Shown here piece by piece: positions 36,864-46,594 of a DNA stretch of 64,000 bases (the stretch's first letter is position 1; every line of letters starts with the position of its first letter). The position numbers and the translations under genes were made by a program. Source of the DNA: G963702155 sp963702155 (GTDB taxonomy: Bacteria > Pseudomonadota > Alphaproteobacteria > Micavibrionales > Micavibrionaceae); the NCBI GenBank assembly GCA_963702155.1, contig OY969717.1, positions 1,612,001 to 1,676,000 of the forward strand, written 5' to 3'. The notes beneath the pieces were generated by a model. It ran no database searches. It worked only from the letters and a program-made list of their open reading frames with translations, and was not told where the DNA came from.

Positions 36864-37361
36864 ATGGATAAACTCGTAACAGGTACATTCGAAACACGTA
36901 CAGCAGCAGAAGCAGCCATCCGCGATTTAGAAACGAATGGTTTTCGCGATGAACAAATCAGTTTAATCGTATCAGATGATACACGCAAAGCGCATTTTGG
37001 AGCGCATGATCATGACGATGATGATGCCGTAGAAGATAATGCCGAAGCAGGCGCGGCAAGCGGCGGCTTGGTTGGCGCAATTGTTGGTGCAGTCGCGGCG
37101 GCCCCATTACTTGCAATTCCCGGAACACAAATAGTTGCAGCAGGCGCACTAATTTTAGCCGGAATCGCTGGTGGCGCAATCACAGGCGGAATTGTTGGTG
37201 CATTGGTTGGTTTGGGCGTACCAAAAGCCGAAGCCGAAATGTATAAACAAGATTTGAATAATGGTCGCGTACTGGTCATGGCAAAGCCTGCAAATGACGT
37301 TCAGCATTCTGCCGCTAAAAATATTTTTGATAAACAGAATGCCTATAATGTAGCGGCGTAA
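36864..37361 (+). CDS. General-stress-protein-like (YflT-type) protein with glycine-rich hydrophobic core
   Basis: A 165-residue protein. Residues 1-45 ('LVTGTFETRTAAEAAIRDLE') resemble the heat-induced stress protein 17M/YflT domain. A His/Asp-rich patch follows ('GAHDHDDDDAVED'), then Gly/Ala-rich hydrophobic stretches (about 67-120, 'GGLVGAIVGAVAAAPLLAIP') that look like glycine-zipper membrane helices, and a C-terminal domain similar to the first. A strong AAGGAG site precedes the ATG. It sits between dnaN and recF, an unusual insertion. The function is not known; stress or envelope protection is a guess from the family. Confidence 0.75.
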   Translation: MDKLVTGTFETRTAAEAAIRDLETNGFRDEQISLIVSDDTRKAHFGAHDHDDDDAVEDNAEAGAASGGLVGAIVGAVAAAPLLAIPGTQIVAAGALILAGIAGGAITGGIVGALVGLGVPKAEAEMYKQDLNNGRVLVMAKPANDVQHSAAKNIFDKQNAYNVAA

Positions 37362-37387
37362 AGATAACGCGTAATGACAGAACAAAG

Positions 37388-37417
37388 AACGCTCTCTAAT
37401 TTTAGAGGGCGTTTTTT
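37388..37417 (+). terminator. Terminator after the stress-protein-like gene
   Basis: A twelve-pair stem AACGCTCTCTAA/TTAGAGGGCGTT (one G-T pair) followed by seven T bases. Confidence 0.85.
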
Positions 37418-37559
37418 TAATACATTTGTGGCCTTGATAATTTAAACAATCTCATAAAAAAGACAAAATGTAAAGGAATTGTTTCCTAATAAATATAGTT
37501 TATGATATTATCCACGGCTATAGTCTTGCCTTCACTCTCTCATAAAGATATGAAAATAT

Positions 37560-38694
37560 ATGCCATATCTAAACCAGTTAAAACTGCATAATTTTCGCTC
37601 TTATACGCAAGCTTCCATTAAAAATATTCAAAAAGGCTTGATTGTTTTACATGGTGCAAACGGCATGGGAAAAACCAATGTATTGGAAGCCATATCACTC
37701 CTTTCGCCCGGTCGCGGCATAAGAAGCGCCAAACCCGCAGACATTCAAAATACAGATCAAATAGCGCCTGTAGACATACCATGGGCGGTCGCAGGAACGC
37801 TCAAAACCACATACGGTTCTGTGCGCTTGGGTACGGGATTGGATGCATCAAAGGATAAGCGCATTATCCGTGTTGATGGTGAAAATGTGCGAAGCCAAGC
37901 CGCGTTAGGCGAATATTGCAAATGCATTTGGCTAACACCGCAAATGGATCGCCTCTTCATGGAGTTCGAGCCGGGAGCGCCGCAAATTCCTGGACCGTAT
38001 GGTCTATAATTTTGACCCCGGGCATGCGGGGCGTATAACCCGCTACGAAAATGTGCTTCGCCAACGCTCAAAACTTCTTCAAGATGCCGGATTAAATGGC
38101 AAGGCAGATAATAGCTGGCTCAGCGCATTGGAAACACAAATGGCGGAAACAGGTATTGCTATTTCAATAGCGCGGCGTGAATTTATCGAAAAACTTAATC
38201 AATTTATCAAAACACAGCCAAAAACCGGCTTCCCCAAGGCCATCTTAAGTTATAAGGGGTTCACCGCACTTAAAAATAGCGGCTCCGCTCTTGAGATTGA
38301 AGATAGATTTAAGGCAACGCTCAAAACACTAAGACCCGCCGATGCAATCCGCGGCGGTAGTGCGGAAGGCCCGCATAGAAGCGATTTGATCGTTATATTC
38401 AAAGATACCGGCCGCGCCGCCGATCAGTGCTCAACCGGAGAGCAAAAAGCGCTCCTCATCGGCCTCATTCTCGCTCAAACCATGATGGTAAAGGCCGAAA
38501 AGGGCACGCCGCCCATTTTATTGTTAGATGAAATAGCCGCCCATCTGGACGAACACCGCCGCAAAAGCCTCTACGATCTACTCGGCGAGATCGGCTGCCA
38601 GACATGGCTAACCGGCACGGAAATAAACCTGTTCGAAAATATAAAAGACACGGCACAGTTTTTTGAAGTCAAAAATTCAAGTATCACTGGCTAA
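37560..38694 (+). pseudogene. recF: RecF recombination mediator, interrupted by a frameshift
   Basis: RecF is an SMC-like ATPase that helps load RecA on gaps. The first part (37560-38009) has Walker A 'LHGANGMGKTNVLEAISLL' and reaches 'LTPQMDRLFME'. The second part (37999-38694) continues 'MVYNFDPGHAGRITRYENVL' and ends with the signature 'CSTGEQKALLIGL' and Walker B 'PPILLLDEIAAHLD'. Around 37964, restoring two G bases (GAG GGT TCG AGC) rejoins the frames and restores 'EGSSRERRKFLDRM', the family motif. A G-run collapse by sequencing error is the simplest explanation. Confidence 0.88.
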
Positions 38695-39250
38695 GACATG
38701 TATATGCTCTAAAATTTGCTTTGCTACATCTTTAGGTAAAATATCAGTAATATCTAAAGAGAGAGCATTTGGATGATTGAGCTTTATTAAATCATAAGAT
38801 TTCATATGCTCATCTAAAATATCAGGGTTAACCAATTTATGAAGTTTAGCTCTATCAAGAGATACAACGCGCCGCTTCAGTTCTTCAGCAGAACAATGCA
38901 AAACAACAGGTAGGAATAAAGCATTCCGTTTTTTAGCAACCTCTTCAACATCTTTATAAATTTTTAAATTTACGTCATCATCGGCAGCAAGTACATTGGT
39001 TAAGACATAGTTATTATCATGAGGGGCAACCGTTTTAATACTATCTAAAACGGCCGAACGGATAATATGAATTTGATCCCAAACAGCCTGGGGGATACGT
39101 TTTTCCCCTTCTAAATTCAATAAACTAAATATTGGATTATTAATCAAATGATTATCAACCAGCTTAAAATTCGCCTGATTACAAATCTCCTCTGCAATCG
39201 TGTATTTTCCTACCTGGATATCTAATTAGATAAATAAGAACATTTTTCAT
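38677..39250 (-). pseudogene. P-loop kinase-like protein, interrupted by a frameshift in Walker A
   Basis: A roughly 190-residue AAA/shikimate-kinase-like NTPase. From ATG 39250 the frame reads 'MKNVLIYLIRYPG', then a two-base loss near 39212 breaks it. Restoring GT gives 'PGVGKYTIA', a Walker A motif, and joins it to the intact remainder (38677-39147), which includes 'VDNHLINNPIFSLLNLEG' and 'PVVLHCSAEELKRRV'. The substrate is unknown; the general fold resembles small-molecule kinases. It starts three bases after the HisC-like stop, so the two are probably co-transcribed. Confidence 0.7.
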
Positions 39251-39253
39251 TGT

Positions 39254-40342
39254 TCAAAAATCTTTCAAACACTTTATCACGCGGTCATTCTCCTCCGGTA
39301 ATCCGACAGATATACGGATACACCCCTCGGTGAGGCGTTTATCACTAAAATCACGTAAGATGATATCCTGCTGTGCGCAGTATTTTAAAAATCCTTTTGC
39401 ATCACGCATTTTCACCAATATAAAGTTTGCATCCGACGGGTATACATGCTGTACGTGTTCGCTCGCACCAAATGCTTTCTCCAACTTTGCCCGCCCGCGA
39501 ATCAACCGCTTGATATTGGATTTTGCCAAATTCTGCATCTTTGGTGTCATAACTTTAAGCGCGGCGTCTACAGATGCCACCGTCAACGGGTACGCATCCA
39601 ACCCCTTGGCACGTACAAGCGATACAAAATCGGTATCTCCGCATATCATAACGCCCATACGCATCCCCGCCAACGCGTAGCTTTTAGAAAGCGTACGAAG
39701 AATAATCAAATTCGGATACCGGTCCAGCTTCGCAACAAAACTTTCCGCCTCCGCAAATTCGATGTACGTCTCATCCAGAATAACGGCACATACATCGCGC
39801 AACCCATCACATACCCGCATAATCGATTCCGGGCTAAAGGATGTGCCAGTCGGATTATTGGGAGAACATAAATACACAATTTTTGTACTATTTTCCGGAT
39901 TGCTCGCCGTTTCGATTAACGCATCTTCGTCTAATGCAAATGTACCGCTATTAGTTCTAATAAGTGGCACTTTCAAAACATGCGCCGGAACACCAGCTGC
40001 GTTTACTGCATACATACCAAAAGCAGGCGGCGCAATAACAATACTATCTTTATGAGGCTCGCACAAAAGTGTGCTTAAAACACTAATCGCTTCATCTGCG
40101 CCGCGCGTCGCTACGATCTGTTCCGGATGACATGCGTACAGAGAGGCATACACCTCCAAAAGCTCCGATGGCTGTGGTTTTGGGTATCGGTTGAACCCCT
40201 CAAGCCCGCGCAACGCGTACGGGTTTTCATTGGCGTTCATAAAAACCTTTGATTCGGTTTTTTCCATCTCCATACCTGCCGAAACATACCCCTCCAGGCT
40301 CAAGTAATGGCGGCGCAGAATTTTTTTAAAAAGATCATTCAT
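39254..40342 (-). CDS. Histidinol-phosphate aminotransferase-like PLP enzyme
   Basis: A class I/II aminotransferase of the HisC group. Motifs are 'FMNANENPYAL', the Asn of 'YLCSPNNPTGTSFSPESI', the Asp/Tyr of 'VILDETYIEFAEAES' and the PLP lysine in 'LRTLSKSYALAGMRMGVMIC', then a substrate-arginine region 'CIRISVGLPEEND'. It transaminates imidazole-acetol phosphate in histidine synthesis, but HisC-like enzymes also act on aromatic amino acids; without other his genes nearby the role is uncertain. I use ATG 40342 (362 residues); ATG 40360 adds six residues. A P-loop gene follows three bases downstream. Confidence 0.85.
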   Translation of the reverse strand: MNDLFKKILRRHYLSLEGYVSAGMEMEKTESKVFMNANENPYALRGLEGFNRYPKPQPSELLEVYASLYACHPEQIVATRGADEAISVLSTLLCEPHKDSIVIAPPAFGMYAVNAAGVPAHVLKVPLIRTNSGTFALDEDALIETASNPENSTKIVYLCSPNNPTGTSFSPESIMRVCDGLRDVCAVILDETYIEFAEAESFVAKLDRYPNLIILRTLSKSYALAGMRMGVMICGDTDFVSLVRAKGLDAYPLTVASVDAALKVMTPKMQNLAKSNIKRLIRGRAKLEKAFGASEHVQHVYPSDANFILVKMRDAKGFLKYCAQQDIILRDFSDKRLTEGCIRISVGLPEENDRVIKCLKDF

Positions 40343-40511
40343 TTTTTTTATATTTCGCAAACACTTATCTCACATTTAATCCATAAAGAAAATCGTGAAA
40401 AACCGTACTGCTCCCCTGTTTTTATTCTTCCCACTATGCTATACAAAAAGTTCCACAAAATTAAGAGAAAACCGCGTATTTTCGCGAAATAACAACGGAA
40501 AAACTAAAAAA

Positions 40512-42996
40512 ATGACTGAAGCCATAAAAACACCGCCCAAAGAACAAGATGCACCCGCCGAATATGGCGCCAATTCGATCAAGGTTCTTCGCGGGTTAGA
40601 GGCCGTACGTAAACGGCCTGGTATGTATATTGGCGATACAGATGACGGAACGGGTTTGCATCACATGGTTTATGAAGTTGTGGATAACGCGATTGACGAA
40701 TCATTGGCCGGCCATTGTGATCGTATTGATGTCGTTTTAAATGGTGATGGCTCTGTCAGTGTAAAGGATAATGGCCGCGGTGTACCTGTTGATATCCATT
40801 CCGAAGAAGGTGTATCAGCCGCGCAAGTTATTATGACACAGCTGCATGCAGGCGGTAAATTTGACCAAAATTCCTACAAGGTATCCGGCGGTTTGCACGG
40901 TGTAGGGGTTTCGGTTGTAAATGCCCTGTCCGAATATCTGGATCTGACCATTCGCGCGAGGGCAAAGAATGGTTCATGCGCTTTAAAAGGGGTGAGCCCG
41001 ACGCTGATTTAAAGCCTGTGCGCGATCTGGATGAAGGCGAGCGCAACGGCACGCAAGTGACCTTCTTGCCAAGCCACCGATACCTTTACCATGACCGATT
41101 TTGACTTTAAAACGTTGGAAGATCGATTGCGTGAATTGGCGTTTCTTGAATTCAGGCGTAAATATTTATTTGCAGATAACCGTAGCGATGAAAAAGAAGA
41201 ACACTTACCGTTCACCTGCATTACAAGGGCGGCATTGAAAGTTTTGTGCAATATCTTGACCGTTCGAAAAAACCGATTTTTAAAACCGCCCATCAGTCCT
41301 TTCTGCCGAGGATGACAAAGCGGTATTACCGTTGGAGGCCGCGCTTGAATGGACGGATGCATATCATGAGACTATGCTGTGCTTTACCAACAATATTCCG
41401 CAGCGCGATGGCGGAACACATTTGGCAGGTTTTCGCGGCGCATTGACACGTCATTGACCAAATATGCCGATGAAAAAGGATTTCTGAAAAAAGAAAAGTT
41501 CAAACTGACCGGCGAGGATATGCGCGAGGGCATGACCTGCGTTTTATCCGTTAAAGTGCCCGACCCCAAATTCAGCTCACAGACAAAAGATAAGTTGGTA
41601 TCCTCCGAGGTGCGCCCCGTTGTAGAAAGCGCGATTGGCGAAAAACTGGGCGCTATGGCTTGAAGAAAACCCCGCAGAAGCCAAGCAAGATTGTCGGTAA
41701 AGTTATAGAAGCCGCCGCGCGCGAGAGGCCGCTCGCCGCGCGCGCGATTTAACACGCCGTAAAGGGGTTATGGACGTATCAAATTTGCCGGGTAAACTGG
41801 CTGATTGCCAATCCAAAGACCCGGCCGTTTCCGAAATTTTATTGTTGAGGGGGATTCAGCGGGTGGCTCCGCCAAACAGGCGCGTGAACGCCATAACCAA
41901 GCCATTTTGCCGTTGCGCGGTAAAATTTTGAACACTGAACGCGCGCCGTTTCGACAAAATGCTGGCCTCTGAACAAATTGGTACGCTCATTACCGCACTT
42001 GGCACCTCTATCGGTCCGGACGAATTCAATATTGAAAAAGCCGATATCACAAAATTGTTATCATGACGGATGCGGACGTTGACGGATCACATATTCGTAC
42101 GCTTCTTCTGACGTTTTTCTTCCGCTATATGCCTGCTATTATTGACAAAGGCTATCTCTACATTGCGCAACCGCCTTTGTTTAAGGTCAAACGCGGCAAT
42201 GCGGGTGAGCTGTATTTAAAAGATCGAACGCGAATTGGAAGATTATTTGATCGATTTTGCCCTCTCTAATCTTGTAATTGTAGACTCGGAAGGGCGTACA
42301 CGTTCAGGCAATGATCTGCGTGATTTAATTGTAGAATCCCGCGCAATTCGGAATTCGATCAATGCCCTTACGCAAAAAGCCGGAAACCGCCGCGTCGTTG
42401 AACAGGCCGCCATCGCTGGTGCATTTGATGACAACATTTTCGACGAAGACAAAGATGGTATTATCCTTGGTAATGAATATGCCAATAAGGCCGCTGAGCG
42501 TTTGAACAATATGGCGCCGATTAAGGAACGTACATGGCGCGGTGAATTTACCCCTGTTGGCGGTTATAAATTGGAGCGCACCGTGAGAGGCGTAACTGAA
42601 CGCGTACACCTATCCTCCGACCGCGTACGTAGTCCCGATGCCCGCCGCCTTGTGCATGCAAATGAATGGCTCACCGAATTATTTGCTGGCCCTGTTGAAA
42701 TACGCGACGGCGATAACATAATCGCAAAGGTAAACGGCCCCGCCGCGCTCTATGACAAAATCATCGAGGCTGGCAGAAAAGGCCTATCTATTCAGCGTTA
42801 TAAGGGTCTTGGTGAAATGAATCCCGAACAACTTTGGGAGACAACGCTCGATCCGAACGTACGTACACTGTTACAAGTGAATGTCGCCGATGCGGTCAAG
42901 GCAGACGAAATATTTTCAACCTTAATGGGTGATGTCGTAGAACCCCGCCGCGAATTTATTCAAGATAACGCCTTAAAGGCCGAAGTGGATACTTAA
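40512..42996 (+). pseudogene. gyrB: DNA gyrase subunit B, reading frame broken by a cluster of indels
   Basis: The GHKL ATPase and TOPRIM protein that introduces negative supercoils. It starts at ATG 40512 ('MTEAIKTPPKEQDAPAEYGA'), then 'RPGMYIGDTDDGTGLHHMVY' and the ATP lid 'GGLHGVGVSVVNALSEYLDL'. From about 40955 to 42225 the frame shifts at 14 sites (about eight one-base losses, six one-base gains), yet each segment translates to conserved GyrB: 'EGDSAGGSAKQARERHNQAI', 'MTDADVDGSHIRTLLLTFFF'. The last third (42235-42996) is clean and ends 'QDNALKAEVDT'. The net shift of minus two agrees with the frame change. As an essential gene it is probably intact in the cell. Confidence 0.93.
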
Positions 42997-43129
42997 TAGT
43001 TTAAAACTTACATATGAAAAAAAAGTTTTATTGGGCTATTCAAACGGGAAATTTAAAAAAGAGGGTGTGACCCTAAAATTTATGAAACGCTTTTTAAATA
43101 TTCGAATAAGCACAGTATAGTATAAATAA

Positions 43130-43765
43130 ATGGATCTCCTTAATACCTTCACCGCTGCCTATATTGTACTCTTCGTAGTCGTTGACCCGCTTGGTGTAGC
43201 CGGTCTTTTCGCGGCATTGACTAACCGGTTGGACGACACAACTAGCCGTAAGATTGCATTTCAAGCAAGTTTTATAGCTATCGGTTTACTTACCGTATTT
43301 TCTTTCGTCGGCCTTTGGCTTTTAACCACGCTTCATATTTCATTACCCGCCTTTCGTATTGCTGGCGGCCTCCTCCTCTTTATAACTGCCTTTCGTATGA
43401 TCATGGGTTATCACGACCCCGACCAACTAGAATCAGAAGAAACCGCCTACAAGGATAAAACATCCATCGCCGTCTTCCCGCTCGCAATACCGCTTCTTGC
43501 TGGCCCCGGTACAATGACCGCCGCCCTTCTTTTAATTTCTGAAAGCGCTCTTATCAGTGGTAAGGCCACAATAATCGCAGCCATTATAGCCGTAGAATTA
43601 ACGGCTTTGATCATAATGCTTGCCTCGACCAGAGTTACAAAGATCCTCGGCATGACAGGCAATTCATTACTTGCAAGGGTTATGGGAGTACTCATGGCGG
43701 CTATGGCCGTGCAATTTGTTGCTGATGGTATTTTCGGACTGATACAGCTTGCACCTATAAATTAA
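43130..43765 (+). CDS. MarC-family integral membrane protein
   Basis: A 211-residue inner-membrane protein with six predicted spans and the family-typical start 'TFTAAYIVLFVVVDPLGVAG' and 'FPLAIPLLAGPGTMTAALLL'. MarC proteins resemble amino-acid exporters, but their function is unsettled. It stands between gyrB and argS on the same strand with gaps of 133 and 67 bases, so it may be a separate unit. Confidence 0.9.
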   Translation: MDLLNTFTAAYIVLFVVVDPLGVAGLFAALTNRLDDTTSRKIAFQASFIAIGLLTVFSFVGLWLLTTLHISLPAFRIAGGLLLFITAFRMIMGYHDPDQLESEETAYKDKTSIAVFPLAIPLLAGPGTMTAALLLISESALISGKATIIAAIIAVELTALIIMLASTRVTKILGMTGNSLLARVMGVLMAAMAVQFVADGIFGLIQLAPIN

Positions 43766-43832
43766 AGCTATGATATAAGTATGCTTTAAATAAAGCCCTT
43801 CCATTCATAACCATTCCAAGATAAAAAAAGCT

Positions 43833-45596
43833 ATGGATTCATTAATACAAAAAATTTCATTTATAGTAGGACAAGCTTTCGAGGATGCTGGCTTGCCTAA
43901 AGAATTGGGTCTAGTGCGCGTATCCGACCGACCTGATCTCGCACAATTTCAATGTAATGGCGCAATGGCCGCCGCTATAATCGCAAAAAAAGCACCCCGC
44001 GAAATTGCTAAAACAGTCATCGAAAACCTTCGTGATTCGATGGCACTTTCTAAAATAGAGATCGCCGGCCCTGGTTTCATCAATATTGATATAATGGATG
44101 AAACTTTATCCGATCATTTAAATGCGGTAAGCGAAAGCAAAACCCTTGGAATTGCACCTGTACATGGCAAGCCGGTAATGGTTTTGGATTATGGCGGGCC
44201 GAATATTGCAAAACCTATGCATGTTGGACATCTCCGCGCATCCATAATAGGTGATTCCCTTAGACGCATTGCAAATTTTGCCGGATACAAAACGTACGGG
44301 GACGTACATCTTGGTGATTGGGGTACGCATCTCGGTATGTTATTTAGCGATTATGAGCGCGATCAGAAAACAAACTGGGTGGTCGGCATTGACTTAAAAG
44401 ATAAAGCGCAAAAACAAGCTCTTTTTGATGACATGTCTGAACGCTACCCTATAGCTTCCGCTTCTTGCAAAAGTGATAAGGCGAAAATGGCGCAAGCACT
44501 CCGCATTACTAAAGCACTACAAGATGGGGAGCAACCTTATAAAAAAATGTGGGAAATAATCCGAGAAGTCTCCGTATATGGCATGAAGGAAAATTTTGAT
44601 GCTCTAAACGTACACTTTGATTTGTGGAATGGAGAGGCAAGCGTACACCATCTTATTCCTGACATGATAAAGGGTTTAGAGGAAAAAAACCTTGCTCATG
44701 AAAGCAACGGCGCAACCATTATGCCTGTAAAAAGAAACAGTGATAATAAGGAATTTCCGCCAATTATACTATACAAGAGCGACGGCGCGGTCATGTATGG
44801 TACAACGGATATGGCCACTATTTTAGAAAGAATGAATGAACTTAAACCAGATAAAATAGTGTACGTAGTTGATCAACGCCAATCTCTTCATTTTGAGCAG
44901 GTATTCCGCGCCGTACGTATGGCTGATATTGCCCCTATTGATAAAGTAGAACTAACTTTTGCCGGATTTGGAACCATGAATGGAACAGATGGCAAACCGT
45001 TCAAAACCCGCGCTGGCGGTGTAATGAAGTTGGAAGATTTAATATCAACAGGCATTAACAAAGCGCGCGAGCGGCTTAAAGAGGCCAATATTGGCCACGA
45101 TTTAAACGAGGAAGAACAAAGTGATATCGCTCAAAAAATTGCTGTTGCTGCCATAAAATTTGCCGACCTTCAAAATAACCGCATATCTGATTATGTGTTC
45201 GATATAGATAGATTCATGTCTTTTGAGGGGAAAACTGGCCCGTATTTATTATATCAGGCTGTACGTATCAAATCATTATTACATAAGGCTGAAAAACAAA
45301 ACATAAAACCAGCAAAGAATTTAACTATTGCACAAACTGATCGCTCACTTGCGCTTTTATTAGCACAATTCCCGGAAAGCTTTAAGATCAGCTTGGAAAA
45401 TTACACGCCTCATATTCTCTGTGATTATGTTTTTAAACTAGCGCAGGAATTTAGCAGTTTTTACGGTAATTGCCATATTCTTTCCGAAGAAAACGAACAG
45501 CTTCGCGCCAGTCGATTGGCACTATGTGCGCTGACATATCGGTATATTGAACAAATACTTGATCTTTTCGGCATACAAATCCCTGAAAAAATGTAA
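43833..45596 (+). CDS. argS: Arginyl-tRNA synthetase
   Basis: A 587-residue class I synthetase for tRNA-Arg. It has an N-terminal tRNA-recognition domain, the HIGH-type motif 'NIAKPMHVGHLRASIIGD' (about residues 125-142), and a 'FKTRAGGVMKLEDLI' segment in the place of KMSKS, as usual for ArgS. The C-terminal anticodon-binding domain ends the protein. The frame is clean. A Fic-like gene follows 54 bases downstream. Confidence 0.97.
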   Translation: MDSLIQKISFIVGQAFEDAGLPKELGLVRVSDRPDLAQFQCNGAMAAAIIAKKAPREIAKTVIENLRDSMALSKIEIAGPGFINIDIMDETLSDHLNAVSESKTLGIAPVHGKPVMVLDYGGPNIAKPMHVGHLRASIIGDSLRRIANFAGYKTYGDVHLGDWGTHLGMLFSDYERDQKTNWVVGIDLKDKAQKQALFDDMSERYPIASASCKSDKAKMAQALRITKALQDGEQPYKKMWEIIREVSVYGMKENFDALNVHFDLWNGEASVHHLIPDMIKGLEEKNLAHESNGATIMPVKRNSDNKEFPPIILYKSDGAVMYGTTDMATILERMNELKPDKIVYVVDQRQSLHFEQVFRAVRMADIAPIDKVELTFAGFGTMNGTDGKPFKTRAGGVMKLEDLISTGINKARERLKEANIGHDLNEEEQSDIAQKIAVAAIKFADLQNNRISDYVFDIDRFMSFEGKTGPYLLYQAVRIKSLLHKAEKQNIKPAKNLTIAQTDRSLALLLAQFPESFKISLENYTPHILCDYVFKLAQEFSSFYGNCHILSEENEQLRASRLALCALTYRYIEQILDLFGIQIPEKM

Positions 45597-45650
45597 GCAA
45601 TTTGAACATCCGGCTTGCATGAATAAAATTTCACGGCTACAATCGGCCAA

Positions 45651-46553
45651 ATGCTTGGGTTCAATAAAATAAATATCACACCGAACATGCTTCTTCGTTT
45701 ATCGGAAATCGAAGAATTCAAAGGGTTATGGACGGGCTTGGAAGAATTTAGTACTGGCCTTCACCTCTTGAAAGATGTTGCAAATCATGGGCAGGATTTA
45801 AATGAAATTCTCAAATTGTTAAAAGATCACGCCTTGACAATCGTTATGATTAAAAAACTACATGGCCTGCTGGTTTTAAAAAACAAAGCGCCTACAGAGT
45901 TTAAAGCAACAACGAACACACTGAAATTAAGAGACAATATCGATTTTACAGCTACACTTGATACGGCCGCACCGGAAGATGTAGAACCTTTAATTACAAA
46001 ACTGCTTGATTGGCTTGATGAAGCCATGCAAACAAAACAAAACCACCCCTTACTTGTAGTATCGATTTTCTCTGCTATTTTCCTGCAAATCAGCCCATTT
46101 GAAACCGGCAATCAAAGCTTACTGCGCCATCTCATTTTGATTTTGATGTTAAAATCGGGCTATACATATGCGCCTTATGTGCATTTGGATCCGTTGCTGG
46201 AAAGCAATGCCAAGATTTTTTATGATAGCTTAAAACATAACCAGCAGAGCCTAGAAGCCGGAATACCGGATTGGTCAAAATGGATTGATTTCTTCTTGCT
46301 TTTATTATGTGAGCAAAAGGATATTTTAAAAATACGTTTTGAAAATAAAGAAGATAATTTAAGCCACCTTCCAACGCTATCGTCAAAAATTATGAAATTA
46401 TTTGATGGGCACAAACGTCTTCAAATGAAACAAATTATTACTTTAACCCGTGGTCGCCGTTCAACAATAAAGCTTCGTATAGGGGAATTGGTCGAACAAG
46501 GATATTTAAAACGCCATGGCAAGGCGCGCTCTACATGGTATAGTCTTGTATAA
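45651..46553 (+). CDS. Fic-fold protein with degenerate catalytic motif and C-terminal winged helix
   Basis: A 300-residue protein. The centre (about residues 62-200) has the Fic fold: 'IVMIKKLHGLLVLKN' then a region of the active-site loop type. The canonical HPFxxGNGRxxR is replaced by 'SPFETGNQSLLR' (148-159): the catalytic His is Ser148 and the Gly-Arg of the anion hole is Gln155-Ser156, while the final Arg159 remains. AMPylation activity is therefore unlikely by the usual mechanism. Residues 235-300 look like a winged helix ('TLTRGRRSTIKLRIGELVEQ'), suggesting a regulator. It follows argS on the same strand. The role is unknown. Confidence 0.75.
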   Translation: MLGFNKINITPNMLLRLSEIEEFKGLWTGLEEFSTGLHLLKDVANHGQDLNEILKLLKDHALTIVMIKKLHGLLVLKNKAPTEFKATTNTLKLRDNIDFTATLDTAAPEDVEPLITKLLDWLDEAMQTKQNHPLLVVSIFSAIFLQISPFETGNQSLLRHLILILMLKSGYTYAPYVHLDPLLESNAKIFYDSLKHNQQSLEAGIPDWSKWIDFFLLLLCEQKDILKIRFENKEDNLSHLPTLSSKIMKLFDGHKRLQMKQIITLTRGRRSTIKLRIGELVEQGYLKRHGKARSTWYSLV

Positions 46554-46594
46554 AAAAAACCTGAGCTTTTAAAATACGTTGGCCTAAAAAAATA

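Noticed and set aside
40512..42996. Programmed ribosomal frameshifting in gyrB
   Set aside because: Fourteen shifts in both directions without conserved slippery sites or stimulators is not compatible with programmed shifting.
43765..43805. TTAAAGC/GCTTTAA inverted repeat after the MarC gene as a terminator
   Set aside because: The loop is long and no T run follows.
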